From: RGIG3040 sp964410675
GTDB lineage: Bacteria > Bacillota > Clostridia > Lachnospirales > Lachnospiraceae
Direction of reading: 5' to 3'
NCBI GenBank assembly: GCA_964410675.1
Contig: CAYPIB010000035.1
Location: 1-23,808 of the forward strand
DNA length: 23,808 nucleotides
Part shown: piece by piece, positions 15,159-22,707 of the stretch
How the letters are laid out: each line of letters starts with the position of its first letter
Numbering within the stretch: the stretch's first letter is position 1
Position numbers and translations under genes: made by a program
The notes under the pieces: model-generated
What the model was told of the DNA's origin: nothing
Seen by the model: only the letters and a program-made list of their open reading frames with translations
The model's database searches: none

Positions 15159-15959
15159 CTACACTTCTCTTTTCTTAATTAATATCCCTTGCAGAACCAA
15201 AAACAAAACTGCAATGAGAGAGAAATTAATTAATAATATTGGAACATTCACGCTCGATGGATATAGCCCATAAGATTCCGGAGAAATAAAGCGGAAAATA
15301 AAGCTTATATAAACTATTGTACTGCTGGAAGGCGGATAGATATACTGCATAAACTTTTCGGCCATGCCTCCGACTGATACATGCCATTCATTCAGTGTCG
15401 GCAATAATGGTATTAGTACACACAATATCGAACAAACAACTGGAATTATCGTATTTTTATGAAATAGAATTGCAATCGTAATCCACGGAATAACGGCAAT
15501 TACAGCCAGTATCGAAGATACAAATCCATTTCCAAAAAGGAACATAAGAAAGGATGCCTTTAGTGGAATCTGATAGGTAATGCAAACACATAGTATTGAA
15601 AATATATTTTCTAATGAAAGTAAAAAAATCAGGATAAATAAAAAAATAATCTTCGAGAATAAATACCTTGGAGCTGATATCGGAAAGGTTTTTAATTGGA
15701 TAAAGGTCCTGTTTTGATATTCCTGTGAAAATAGAATACTAGCCAGCACACTTGCGGCCATTATCTGAACCAAATACATAATTGGATAAATGCTCATAAA
15801 TATCATCTCCCCATTTAATGCAGTTCCTGTATTTTCCTGCAGCAAAATTTTATATACATTAAAATGAATCGCTAAACTATTCACAAATAAAACTGCAAAT
15901 ACAATCCAAAGCCTTCTTCTTTTCCATTTCATTATTTCTGCAATGATGTAATTAAGCAA
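15159..15959 (-). CDS. ABC-2-type permease, BcrB/lantibiotic-immunity-like
   Basis: 266-residue permease with six predicted helices (about 16-36, 50-75, 98-123, 140-165, 172-190, 240-258). The opening (IAEIMKWKRRRLWIVFAVLF), the extracellular loop and FSQEYQNRTFIQLKTFPIS after helix 2 are typical of bacitracin/lantibiotic-type ABC permeases, which remove peptides from the membrane. TTG start at 15959 is supported by AGGAGGGAACGG and overlaps the end of the ATPase gene by 8 bases. Many such systems carry two permeases; only one is present here, so it may act as a homodimer, or a second may have been lost at the small ORF downstream. Confidence 0.9.
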   Translation of the reverse strand: MLNYIIAEIMKWKRRRLWIVFAVLFVNSLAIHFNVYKILLQENTGTALNGEMIFMSIYPIMYLVQIMAASVLASILFSQEYQNRTFIQLKTFPISAPRYLFSKIIFLFILIFLLSLENIFSILCVCITYQIPLKASFLMFLFGNGFVSSILAVIAVIPWITIAILFHKNTIIPVVCSILCVLIPLLPTLNEWHVSVGGMAEKFMQYIYPPSSSTIVYISFIFRFISPESYGLYPSSVNVPILLINFSLIAVLFLVLQGILIKKREV

Positions 15960-16866
15960 TTCCGTTCCCTCCTGTTATCTCTAAAAAATAATCTTCTAGG
16001 CTGCTTTTCCGGGATTGCAAAGAAAAAATAGGGATATCTGCCTTAACAAGATTTGTATTCAGTACTGCAGAATTCATCTCCTCATAGATGCGAATATAAT
16101 GGTCCGAGATAACCTCAAAATCAGCTATATGAAGTTGGTGTTCCAGTACGTATGCGGCATGACTGGCTGATTCAATTTCAATTGAAATATATTTGCGGTT
16201 TTTCTCCTCCAATTTCTGCATGGAACTTTCTTCTAAAAGACGGCCATTATGCAAAATACCAATGTCATCTGCCAATAAAGTAATTTCTGACAATATGTGG
16301 CTGGAAATCAAAATGGTTTTACCGGCTTCCTTGGCAAGCCTTTGGATAAAGGTTCTCATTTCAGTAATACCAATCGGATCTAAGCCATTCGTCGGTTCGT
16401 CCAGTATCAACAGCTCCGGATCATGCATCAGAGCATTTGCAATTCCCAGTCTTTGCTTCATTCCAAGAGAATACTTAGAAAATGGCTTTTTATCTTTATA
16501 TGGCAATCCCATTAAATCCAAAGATTCTTTTACCGCATTTTTACCGATGACTCCCCGTATCTTTGCAAAAACCTCCAAATTCTCAGTTCCGGTTAAATTG
16601 GGATAAAACCCTGGAATCTCAATAATTGATCCGATTCTTGGATATATATTCCAATGATTTTTTGCCTGTATCGGCATGTCAAACAGCTCAATGCTTCCTT
16701 CTGTCATAGACGTTATACCCATAATCATTTTCATTGTCGTAGTTTTTCCCGCGCCATTCCTGCCAATCAGTCCATAAATTTTTCCTTTTTCTACATGGAT
16801 GGATACATTGTCTACTACAGTCTTATCTTTATATTTCTTTGTTAAATTTTCTGTTTTTATAATCAT
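15952..16866 (-). CDS. ABC transporter ATP-binding protein, BcrA/LanF-like
   Basis: 304-residue ATPase. Walker A GRNGAGKTTT (about 35-44), signature YSLGMKQRLGIANALMHDP, Walker B LLILDEPTNGLDPIG, switch TILISSHILSEI. SLGMKQRLGIA and DEPTNGLDP are the hallmarks of the bacitracin/lantibiotic self-protection group (BcrA, NisF, SpaF). A C-terminal region of about 90 residues follows. AAGGAG lies 10 bases upstream of the ATG. It is 70 bp downstream of the kinase gene; that gap holds a -10 box and an 11-bp tandem repeat, so the transporter probably has its own activated promoter under the response regulator at 17857-18540. Confidence 0.93.
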   Translation of the reverse strand: MIIKTENLTKKYKDKTVVDNVSIHVEKGKIYGLIGRNGAGKTTTMKMIMGITSMTEGSIELFDMPIQAKNHWNIYPRIGSIIEIPGFYPNLTGTENLEVFAKIRGVIGKNAVKESLDLMGLPYKDKKPFSKYSLGMKQRLGIANALMHDPELLILDEPTNGLDPIGITEMRTFIQRLAKEAGKTILISSHILSEITLLADDIGILHNGRLLEESSMQKLEEKNRKYISIEIESASHAAYVLEHQLHIADFEVISDHYIRIYEEMNSAVLNTNLVKADIPIFSLQSRKSSLEDYFLEITGGNGIA

Positions 16867-16889
16867 TCCCTTAACTCCTTTCTCTCTTA

Positions 16890-16922
16890 AGTATAAGGGA
16901 CATACCTTGCCATAACCTTGCC
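16890..16922 (-). promoter_or_regulatory. Activated promoter with 11-bp tandem repeat before the BcrA-like gene
   Basis: On the minus strand GGCAAGGT occurs at 16922-16915 and again at 16911-16904, an 11-bp period, one helical turn. It is followed by TATACT at 16895-16890. The -35 position has no consensus hexamer and is covered by the repeat. Direct repeats at this spacing are how OmpR-type regulators bind, so this is a probable site for the response regulator at 17857-18540. Confidence 0.55.
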
Positions 16923-16936
16923 GAAATCATGTTTTT

Positions 16937-17854
16937 TTATGCCAAAGGCAAATATATAATAAAACTGGTTTTTTGCATCGGAATGCTTTCAACAGATATT
17001 TTTCCTTGGTGAGCTTTGACTAACTCCTGCACAATAGAAAGTCCCAGACCGCTTCCGCCTGCACTTCTTGAAGCATCACCTTTATAAAGGCGCATAAAGA
17101 CATGTTCCAGATGCTCAGCCGGAATTCCTTTTCCGTTATCGCTGATTACTATTTTAAACCGGTCTGTTTCTTCCTTTAAAGAAATACCGCATTTATTGCC
17201 GCCGCTATGTTTCAGTACATTATTCAAAAGGTTTCCCAAAATCCTTTTATATGCTTCCATATCAATATACCCAAATTTTTCTTCCTCAGGAATCTGAATA
17301 TTAAACTTAAAACCAGCTTCCTCCATAGGTATCATCCATGAGGTTAAAATTGCTCTGGTGCTTTCACATATATCTACCCTCTCAAAATGAAAAATCTTTT
17401 CCCCTGATTCCAGCTTCGTCCAATCAAATAGAATATCTACATATTCCTTTAATTCATTTGCCTTTCTGATTGCTATTTGCATATAACTAATTGTTTCACT
17501 TTCCGATACAAGCCCATTTGCCAAAGCCTCCAGGTGTCCGGAAATAGAAGCAAGCGGAGTCCTCAGATCATGAGATAAGCTTGTAACCAACTGCCGGTAT
17601 GCCGCCTCTGCCTTTCCCTGTGCCAGATTCCGCTCTTTTTGACTCATTATAATCTGATTGATTTTGAAGCACACCTCTGAAGTCAAAGAAGCATCATCAT
17701 CAAGCAACCGCCGGTCCAGATTTCCATGAATAATATCATCCAAAATATAAGAGGTGCGCTTCAGTTTTATCTTAACCTTTTTTACCCTCTGCATCTGATA
17801 CAAAAACAATATAATAAAGATACCCGCAACGAACTGCCAAAACAAAATATCCAT
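16937..17854 (-). CDS. Sensor histidine kinase of the BcrAB-like module
   Basis: 305-residue kinase. One N-terminal membrane helix (about 5-22) is followed by a short HAMP-like linker and a dimerisation domain with LVTSLSHDLRTPLASISGHL (His about 95). The ATPase domain has N box NLLNNVLKHSGGN, VISDNGKGIP, F-box FMRLYKGD and GGSGLGLSIVQEL. The lack of any extracellular sensor domain suggests it senses within the membrane or through the transporter, as in clostridial cationic-peptide-resistance systems. It starts 2 bases after the response regulator stop, so the two are co-translated. Confidence 0.92.
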   Translation of the reverse strand: MDILFWQFVAGIFIILFLYQMQRVKKVKIKLKRTSYILDDIIHGNLDRRLLDDDASLTSEVCFKINQIIMSQKERNLAQGKAEAAYRQLVTSLSHDLRTPLASISGHLEALANGLVSESETISYMQIAIRKANELKEYVDILFDWTKLESGEKIFHFERVDICESTRAILTSWMIPMEEAGFKFNIQIPEEEKFGYIDMEAYKRILGNLLNNVLKHSGGNKCGISLKEETDRFKIVISDNGKGIPAEHLEHVFMRLYKGDASRSAGGSGLGLSIVQELVKAHQGKISVESIPMQKTSFIIYLPLA

Positions 17855-17856
17855 CT

Positions 17857-18540
17857 TTACACCTTTCCTGTGAAACGATACCCGACACCATGAACTGTCT
17901 GAATATATTTTCCGTCTCCTAATTTCTTTCTCAGTTTGCTAATAAAGGACATAATATTTCCGTCATCAAACTCGTATTCTTCCTGCCATACCTGCCTGTA
18001 AATTTGACGCTTTGTAAATACTGCATTCTCATTGGATGCTAAAAAATAAAGCAGATCAAATTCCTTTGATGTCAATGAAACAGGCTCATCTGCTACAAAA
18101 ACCTGTCTCCTTGTAACATCCAGCTTTAAATTCTGAAACTCCAAATAAACAGAGTTACTCTCTTGATTAAAAATGGTGTACCTCCGGATCATTGAGTCTA
18201 CCCTGGCTAAAAACTCATTGATACTAAATGGCTTTGTCAGATAATCATCTGCGCCCATACTTAAACCCTTTACCTTATCGCTGTCCTCATTTTTGGCCGT
18301 CAGCATACAAACAGGAATTGTGCCGGCCGCTCTTATTTCAGACAGCACCGTAAAACCATCGATATCCGGTAACATAATATCTAAAATAATTGCTTGATAA
18401 TCACGGTATTCCTTTAACATAGAAAGACCCTTTGCGCCCGTATGTGCCAAATCTGCATATATATTCTTTTTATGAAGGCAGCTCTGCAAAAGACTGCTTA
18501 ACTCCTTATCGTCCTCAATAATTAACACCTTATAATTCAT
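17857..18540 (-). CDS. OmpR-family response regulator of the BcrAB-like module
   Basis: 227-residue regulator. Receiver: E9-D10-D11, D54 in IILDIMLPDIDG, T81, K103 in DDYLTKPF. Winged helix at about 130-225 with VSLTSKEFDLLYFLASNENA, VWQEEYEFDDGNIMSFISKLRKKL and VHGVGYRF. AAAGGAGG precedes the ATG. First gene of a five-part cluster (regulator, kinase, ATPase, permease, small ORF). It probably activates the transporter through the tandem repeat at 16904-16922. A possible -10 TAAAAT lies at 18575-18570, but no convincing -35 is visible. Confidence 0.93.
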   Translation of the reverse strand: MNYKVLIIEDDKELSSLLQSCLHKKNIYADLAHTGAKGLSMLKEYRDYQAIILDIMLPDIDGFTVLSEIRAAGTIPVCMLTAKNEDSDKVKGLSMGADDYLTKPFSINEFLARVDSMIRRYTIFNQESNSVYLEFQNLKLDVTRRQVFVADEPVSLTSKEFDLLYFLASNENAVFTKRQIYRQVWQEEYEFDDGNIMSFISKLRKKLGDGKYIQTVHGVGYRFTGKV

Positions 18541-18584
18541 AAAGGCCTCCTTTACTAGTTAGTCATTTCATTTTACTTCATATA

Positions 18585-18680
18585 TTAATTTTCGTATAGG
18601 GTAGTTATATCATGTATTTCTATAAGAGCAACATATCTGCTTATATAAACCGTTCCACCTGTAACTAATATTCTTTTCAT
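18585..18680 (-). pseudogene. 5' stub of an NAD-dependent epimerase/dehydratase gene
   Basis: After AAAAAAGGAGG, an ATG at 18680 opens 31 codons beginning MKRILVTGGTVYISRYVA, then stops with TAA. This is the first beta strand and glycine-rich turn of the NAD-binding Rossmann fold in short-chain epimerases (usual form ILVTGGTxFxSRxxAxYF). The following residues (LIEIHDITTLYEN) diverge, consistent with a frame change or deletion near codon 19. The remaining roughly 300 residues are absent. It lies in the 315-bp gap between the response regulator and the AraC gene, which holds no other gene. Confidence 0.6.
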
Positions 18681-18861
18681 AGCAACCTCCTTTTTTGATT
18701 ATCATAATTCATTGTTTTTACTTATGCAACAAGAGAGTATTTATCATAAGTAGTATGTTAAAATAAGATGGGTGGTGTTTTAGAAACAATTTTTCTGGAG
18801 CAGGATAAGCTGTTTGTAATTTTGCAGAAAATCACTAATTTTAATAAAAGGAGTAATGACT

Positions 18862-19695
18862 GTGATTGATAAAAATCATATAGATTTTCTGAATGTAAGT
18901 AATGATATTATAATTCAAGGTGATAGTTTTGCATATTTTCTTCCAAATGAAAAGTTAAAACCATGGATATCCAATTATACTATTTCATTTCCAAAAAATG
19001 ATATGCTGTCGGAGAATTACACCGTTGTCCCGCATGGAAGTGCCACGCTTGTATTTTATTATAATCATACCGGTGTGCATAGTAAATTGTTTGGACCCTC
19101 CACCTTGCCTCAAACAGTCGGAAAGATTGCTAATGAATGTTTCGCAATTATGATTATCGAATTCCAACCCGCAGGTTTATTTGCTTTTACCGGCTTAAAA
19201 CAGGATCAGCTGACAGATAAAATTACTTCCTTTGATTTATTGGATCATACATTAGATTGCTCAATAAAAGAAATCTTTAAAGAAGCAACATCAGTAAATG
19301 AATTGCTGATAAATTTAGAAATTATATTACAGGAAAATCTTCTAACTGATTATCCTGTTGAATTTCATGAAGCAATGCTGCTAATTATCCAGCATCTAGG
19401 AAATATATCTTCTAAAGAACTAGCGAGGAGAGTGAATTATAGTGATAGACATTTAAATCGTTTATTCAAGCAATTTTTAGGATTAAATATGAAATCGTTT
19501 TCACGCTTAGTACGCATAAATAAAGCTATAACATTGATAAATGATAAAAATAACAGTTTAAATTACGTCTGCCATATGTCTGGCTTTTATGATATGTCCC
19601 ACTTTATTAAGGACTTCAAAGCTGTTTGTGGAATTACTCCACATGATTATAGAAAAAACATGTCCGATTTTTACAGTGAAATTGCTAAATTTTAA
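18862..19695 (+). CDS. AraC-family transcriptional regulator
   Basis: 277-residue regulator. The N-terminal half (about 1-150; SFAYFLPNEKLKPWISNYTI, PHGSATLVFYY, LFGPST, IEFQPAGLFAFTG) is the cupin-like sensing domain (DUF6597 type) found in many Bacillota AraC proteins. The C-terminal double helix-turn-helix (about 170-265) includes ISSKELARRVNYSDRHLNRL, FKQFLG and MSGFYDMSHFIKDFKAVCGI then TPHDYRK. The start is GTG at 18862, since AGGAG (18849-18853) lies 8 bases away; an in-frame ATG at 18856 is only 2 bases from it. The VOC gene follows after 35 bp, so it probably controls that gene in response to a small molecule. Confidence 0.88.
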   Translation: MIDKNHIDFLNVSNDIIIQGDSFAYFLPNEKLKPWISNYTISFPKNDMLSENYTVVPHGSATLVFYYNHTGVHSKLFGPSTLPQTVGKIANECFAIMIIEFQPAGLFAFTGLKQDQLTDKITSFDLLDHTLDCSIKEIFKEATSVNELLINLEIILQENLLTDYPVEFHEAMLLIIQHLGNISSKELARRVNYSDRHLNRLFKQFLGLNMKSFSRLVRINKAITLINDKNNSLNYVCHMSGFYDMSHFIKDFKAVCGITPHDYRKNMSDFYSEIAKF

Positions 19696-19730
19696 AGTAT
19701 AATGAAGAAAAAACAAAGGAGAAATATTTT

Positions 19731-20186
19731 ATGAAGTATGGCGGAACATTGATTATTGTAAAAGATATTGTTAAAGCAAGGAACTTTTATGAAAATATTA
19801 TGGAACAAAAGGTACTGATGGACTTAGGAGAGCACATATCTCTTGAAAATGGTCTTGGATTACAATCAAATTATGAAGCTATTGTTGGAAAGCCTTTGAA
19901 CATAAAGGAACAGTCAAATAATTTTCAGCTTTATTTTGAAGTTGATAATATTGAAAAATGGGAAGAAAAATTGAAAAATGTTGAGGATATTGAATTTATA
20001 CATGACCTGAAAGAATATCCTTGGGGACAGCGGGCAATTAGAATTTATGACTATGATAAATATATTTTAGAAATATCAGAGAGTATGGAATCTGTCGCAA
20101 TCCGTTATTTAAAACAAGGTTTAAGCGTTGAAGAAACAGCAAAGCGCACTATGTTTCCAGTTGAATTTGTTGAGAAGCTTCAGTAA
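19731..20186 (+). CDS. VOC-family protein with C-terminal helix-turn-helix-like tail
   Basis: 151-residue protein. Residues 1-120 form a VOC (glyoxalase/bleomycin-resistance) domain: GGTLIIVKDIVKARNFYENI, LGLQSNY, NNFQLYFEVDNIEKWEEKL and PWGQRAIRIYDYDKYILEIS. The metal-ligand pattern cannot be assigned with confidence. After this come about 30 extra residues, ESVAIRYLKQGLSVEETAKR then TMFPVEFVEKL, that look like a small helix-turn-helix. AAGGAG precedes the ATG. It forms an operon with the AraC gene. Binding and sequestration of a toxic compound, or ring-cleavage or lyase activity, are all possible; nothing in the sequence chooses. Confidence 0.85.
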   Translation: MKYGGTLIIVKDIVKARNFYENIMEQKVLMDLGEHISLENGLGLQSNYEAIVGKPLNIKEQSNNFQLYFEVDNIEKWEEKLKNVEDIEFIHDLKEYPWGQRAIRIYDYDKYILEISESMESVAIRYLKQGLSVEETAKRTMFPVEFVEKLQ

Positions 20187-20218
20187 AAAAATATATATAA
20201 AATCTTACTATTAAAACT

Positions 20219-20251
20219 ATAGCTGCTTATCTCTCGATAGGCAGCTATTTA
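20219..20251. terminator. Hairpin terminator between convergent genes
   Basis: ATAGCTGCTTATC (20219-20231) pairs with GATAGGCAGCTAT (20236-20248) over 13 bp with one G-U, loop TCTC. It is followed by TTT on the plus strand and AGTTTT on the minus strand. It separates the VOC gene and the convergent glutamate synthase gene. Confidence 0.75.
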
Positions 20252-20275
20252 ATATTAAAGAATTTAATTTATGAA

Positions 20276-21673
20276 TTAAATATGAGGAATCGCCGTATGG
20301 TCTGAAATTTCACTGTTGGTAGTTACCAAATCGCTTATTGACAAGTCATGAATATTTGACTTTCCGGTGATACGGGCAAAGGTACGCAGTTCATCAGTGG
20401 CTGCATTGAGGAAATTACCCACCCGTTCACTTGCCGGTATGACACTTAAGCGACTGCGCAATTCCGGATTCTGTGTGGCAATACCCATCGGGCAGTTCCC
20501 CTTGTCACAAACACGATACTGCATACAGCCAAGCGATATCATTGCCGCGGTGGCAATGGCTACCGCATCCGCACCAAGCGCAATTGCCTTAGCAAAATCA
20601 GAGCTAACACGCAAACCGCCTGTGATAATCAGATCAATATCCAAATTGTGCTCTTTGCGGTACTGATTCGCACGGTAAAGGGCAAATAATGTAGGAATCG
20701 TCGTTGCATCCTTGAGCATTTTCGGTGCTGCACCTGTCCCGCCGCCCCGACCGTCAATCGTCATAAAGTCTGCACCGGAATACGCAATCCATTCCATGTC
20801 ACGCTCAATATGTCCTGCGGATATTTTTATACCAATGGGTCTGCCCGCAGAGCGCAAGCGCAGCTCATCTACTAGAGCTTTTAAGTCATCTTTACTCTTA
20901 ATATCTGAAAAATGGGAGGGACTGATAATATCCTTACCAATTTCCTTACCACGGACTTTGGCAATTTCTTCGGTAACCTTATCTCCTGGGAGCTGTCCGC
21001 CCATGCCAGGCTTCGCACCTTGGCCGATCTTAATTTCAATGGCATCTACTTTCTTTAAATTCTCATCATTCACGCTGTATAGATTAGGAATATATTCAAA
21101 AATATAGCGGTGGCTGGCCTCAAATTCCTCCGGCAGCATACCACCCTCGCCACTGCAAATTGCGGTTTTAGCCATCGCCGATCCTTTAGCCAGTGCTGTC
21201 TTTGCCTCCCTGGAAAGCGCACCAAATGACATGTGGGAAATAATAATCGGACTTTCCAGCTCCATCGGCTGCTTAGCACGCTTACCAATCACGGTTTTGG
21301 TATTGACCGGAGCATCATCATCAAGCGGTATCGTGGAAAGCTGTGCGCCCAAAATTAAAACATCATCCCAGGAAATTATTGGTTTCGTTGTTTTCATCGG
21401 CTCCACAATCGAATTTCCAGTCAGTGACATCTGCTGAATAATATGCATCTGTGCCTCATATTCACTGCTTACACGAGCAAGCTCCTTCGGGTAATCAAGA
21501 GCTTCTGCCGCCACCGGCTCTGCCTTTGCTTCAGGTTTTGGCATATCATGAGCTTGAAATTGATTTTTAGAAGCATGGCATATCGGACAAGTCCAATCAT
21601 CCGGTAACTCTTCAAATGGGACTGGATTCTCATCATCATATAGGTAGTGGCAAATATTACATTCATAAGTCAT
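20276..21673 (-). CDS. Rubredoxin-fused FMN glutamate synthase-like protein
   Basis: 465-residue redox enzyme. Residues 1-40 are a short rubredoxin domain with an iron site of four cysteines (C5, C8, C29, C32 in YECNICHYLYD and DDWTCPICHAS), lacking about ten residues of the usual loop. From about 95 on comes the FMN-binding barrel of the glutamate synthase large subunit: PIIISHMSFGALSREAKTAL, GEGGMLPEE, KIGQGAKPGMGGQLPG, ISPSHFSDIKS, TIDGRGGGTGAAP, and the 3Fe-4S cysteines C383, C389, C394. No amidotransferase domain is present, as in the archaeal-type GltB core. It should take electrons through rubredoxin, not a GltD partner, which is absent here. The gene is GC-richer than its neighbours (37 of 60 bases at 20701-20760). 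GGAGG precedes the ATG. Confidence 0.92.
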   Translation of the reverse strand: MTYECNICHYLYDDENPVPFEELPDDWTCPICHASKNQFQAHDMPKPEAKAEPVAAEALDYPKELARVSSEYEAQMHIIQQMSLTGNSIVEPMKTTKPIISWDDVLILGAQLSTIPLDDDAPVNTKTVIGKRAKQPMELESPIIISHMSFGALSREAKTALAKGSAMAKTAICSGEGGMLPEEFEASHRYIFEYIPNLYSVNDENLKKVDAIEIKIGQGAKPGMGGQLPGDKVTEEIAKVRGKEIGKDIISPSHFSDIKSKDDLKALVDELRLRSAGRPIGIKISAGHIERDMEWIAYSGADFMTIDGRGGGTGAAPKMLKDATTIPTLFALYRANQYRKEHNLDIDLIITGGLRVSSDFAKAIALGADAVAIATAAMISLGCMQYRVCDKGNCPMGIATQNPELRSRLSVIPASERVGNFLNAATDELRTFARITGKSNIHDLSISDLVTTNSEISDHTAIPHI

Positions 21674-21752
21674 TATATTTATCCTCCGTTTTTTTAATTA
21701 TATTGTACCAAGTTACCAACGTAACGGCTAGCCCCAGTTATAACTTTTTTCA

Positions 21753-21783
21753 TTGACTTTACCCTTAGGACAAGGTGTAAGAT
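21753..21783 (+). promoter_or_regulatory. MerR-type promoter with 19-bp spacer
   Basis: TTGACT at 21753-21758 and TAAGAT at 21778-21783 are 19 bp apart, the over-long spacing that MerR proteins correct by twisting DNA. The spacer carries an imperfect dyad, ACCCTT and AAGGTGT around TAGGAC, as at BmrR/TipA-type operators. A separate GTTAC-CAAC-GTAAC dyad lies at 21712-21725, between this promoter and the divergent glutamate synthase gene. Confidence 0.75.
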
Positions 21784-21815
21784 AAGCTTAGATACTTCAA
21801 ACAAGGAGGGTGATT

Positions 21816-22634
21816 ATGTTATCTATTGGAGAATTTTCAAATATATGTAAGGTATCTACAAAAACACTGCGTTATTATGCTGAAATTGGGCTCATTCTGC
21901 CCGATGAAATCAATCCTGAAAATGGCTATCGCTATTATTCTATCGAACAATTAGAAAAGATGCTGTTTATTAACCGGCTCAAATCATACAATTTTTCTTT
22001 AGAGGAAATTAAAACTATTCTTATATCAGAAGAATCTCAGGATGAAAAACTTTACTCAGCACTTACAACAAAGAAAAAAGAAATTGGGAATCAAGTACAA
22101 GAGCTTGAAAAAACTTTAGAACAATTAAATCATGATTTATTCACTTTAAAACAAGGCAAATCAATTATGTCATATCTCGAAAATATTGAAGTTGGGCTTG
22201 TAGAAGTACCAAAAATGAATCTTCTCTCTATCCGTAAAATGGTTCATGAATACGAATTTGCCCAAGCATATGGTAATTGCTATCGTCAAATATTTAAGAA
22301 TATTATAGACGACAATTTAACCGTACTTGCACCTCCAATGGTACTTTTTCACAGTGCACAATTCAGTCCCTCCGGTTTAGATACTGAATTTGCTATTTCG
22401 GTAAAAGAACATGTTACCGGTACAAGAGATTTTTGTCCGGGACTATGTTTAAAAACAGTTCTGCATGGCTCTTATTCAAACCTGCCTTCTGTTTATGCGA
22501 AACAGCGAAAATGGGCAGAACAAGAAGGTTATAAGTCCAGCAACGCGCTTTATGAAGTATATATAACTGATCCTTCTCAGGTTGCAACGGAAAGTGAACT
22601 TGTAACGGAGGTATATTATCCGGTTAAGAAATAG
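21816..22634 (+). CDS. MerR-family activator with GyrI-like effector domain (BmrR-like)
   Basis: 272-residue drug-type regulator. The MerR helix-turn-helix (residues 1-70, SIGEFSNICKVSTKTLRYY with NGYRYYSIEQLEKM) is followed by a coiled-coil dimer helix (about 80-118, KKKEIGNQVQELEKTLEQL). Residues 120-272 form a GyrI/BmrR-type effector-binding domain (VGLVEVPKMNLLSIRKMVHE, then ALYEVYITDPSQ near the end) that binds hydrophobic cations or drugs in relatives. ATG at 21816 is chosen since AAGGAGGG is well spaced from it; an in-frame GTG at 21810 is too close. Its own 19-bp-spacer promoter implies autoregulation. The serine hydrolase gene follows 73 bp downstream. Confidence 0.92.
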   Translation: MLSIGEFSNICKVSTKTLRYYAEIGLILPDEINPENGYRYYSIEQLEKMLFINRLKSYNFSLEEIKTILISEESQDEKLYSALTTKKKEIGNQVQELEKTLEQLNHDLFTLKQGKSIMSYLENIEVGLVEVPKMNLLSIRKMVHEYEFAQAYGNCYRQIFKNIIDDNLTVLAPPMVLFHSAQFSPSGLDTEFAISVKEHVTGTRDFCPGLCLKTVLHGSYSNLPSVYAKQRKWAEQEGYKSSNALYEVYITDPSQVATESELVTEVYYPVKK

Positions 22635-22707
22635 GGAGAGCCGCCACACAGAAATAAGTATCGCAAATGCCTAGTTTTAAAAAGAGAATAAGGAGGAGAA
22701 CTTTAAA

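Noticed and set aside
18721..18750. CTTATG ... CATAAG inverted repeat upstream of the AraC gene
   Set aside because: Arms of only 6 bp separated by 18 bases; likely chance in AT-rich DNA.
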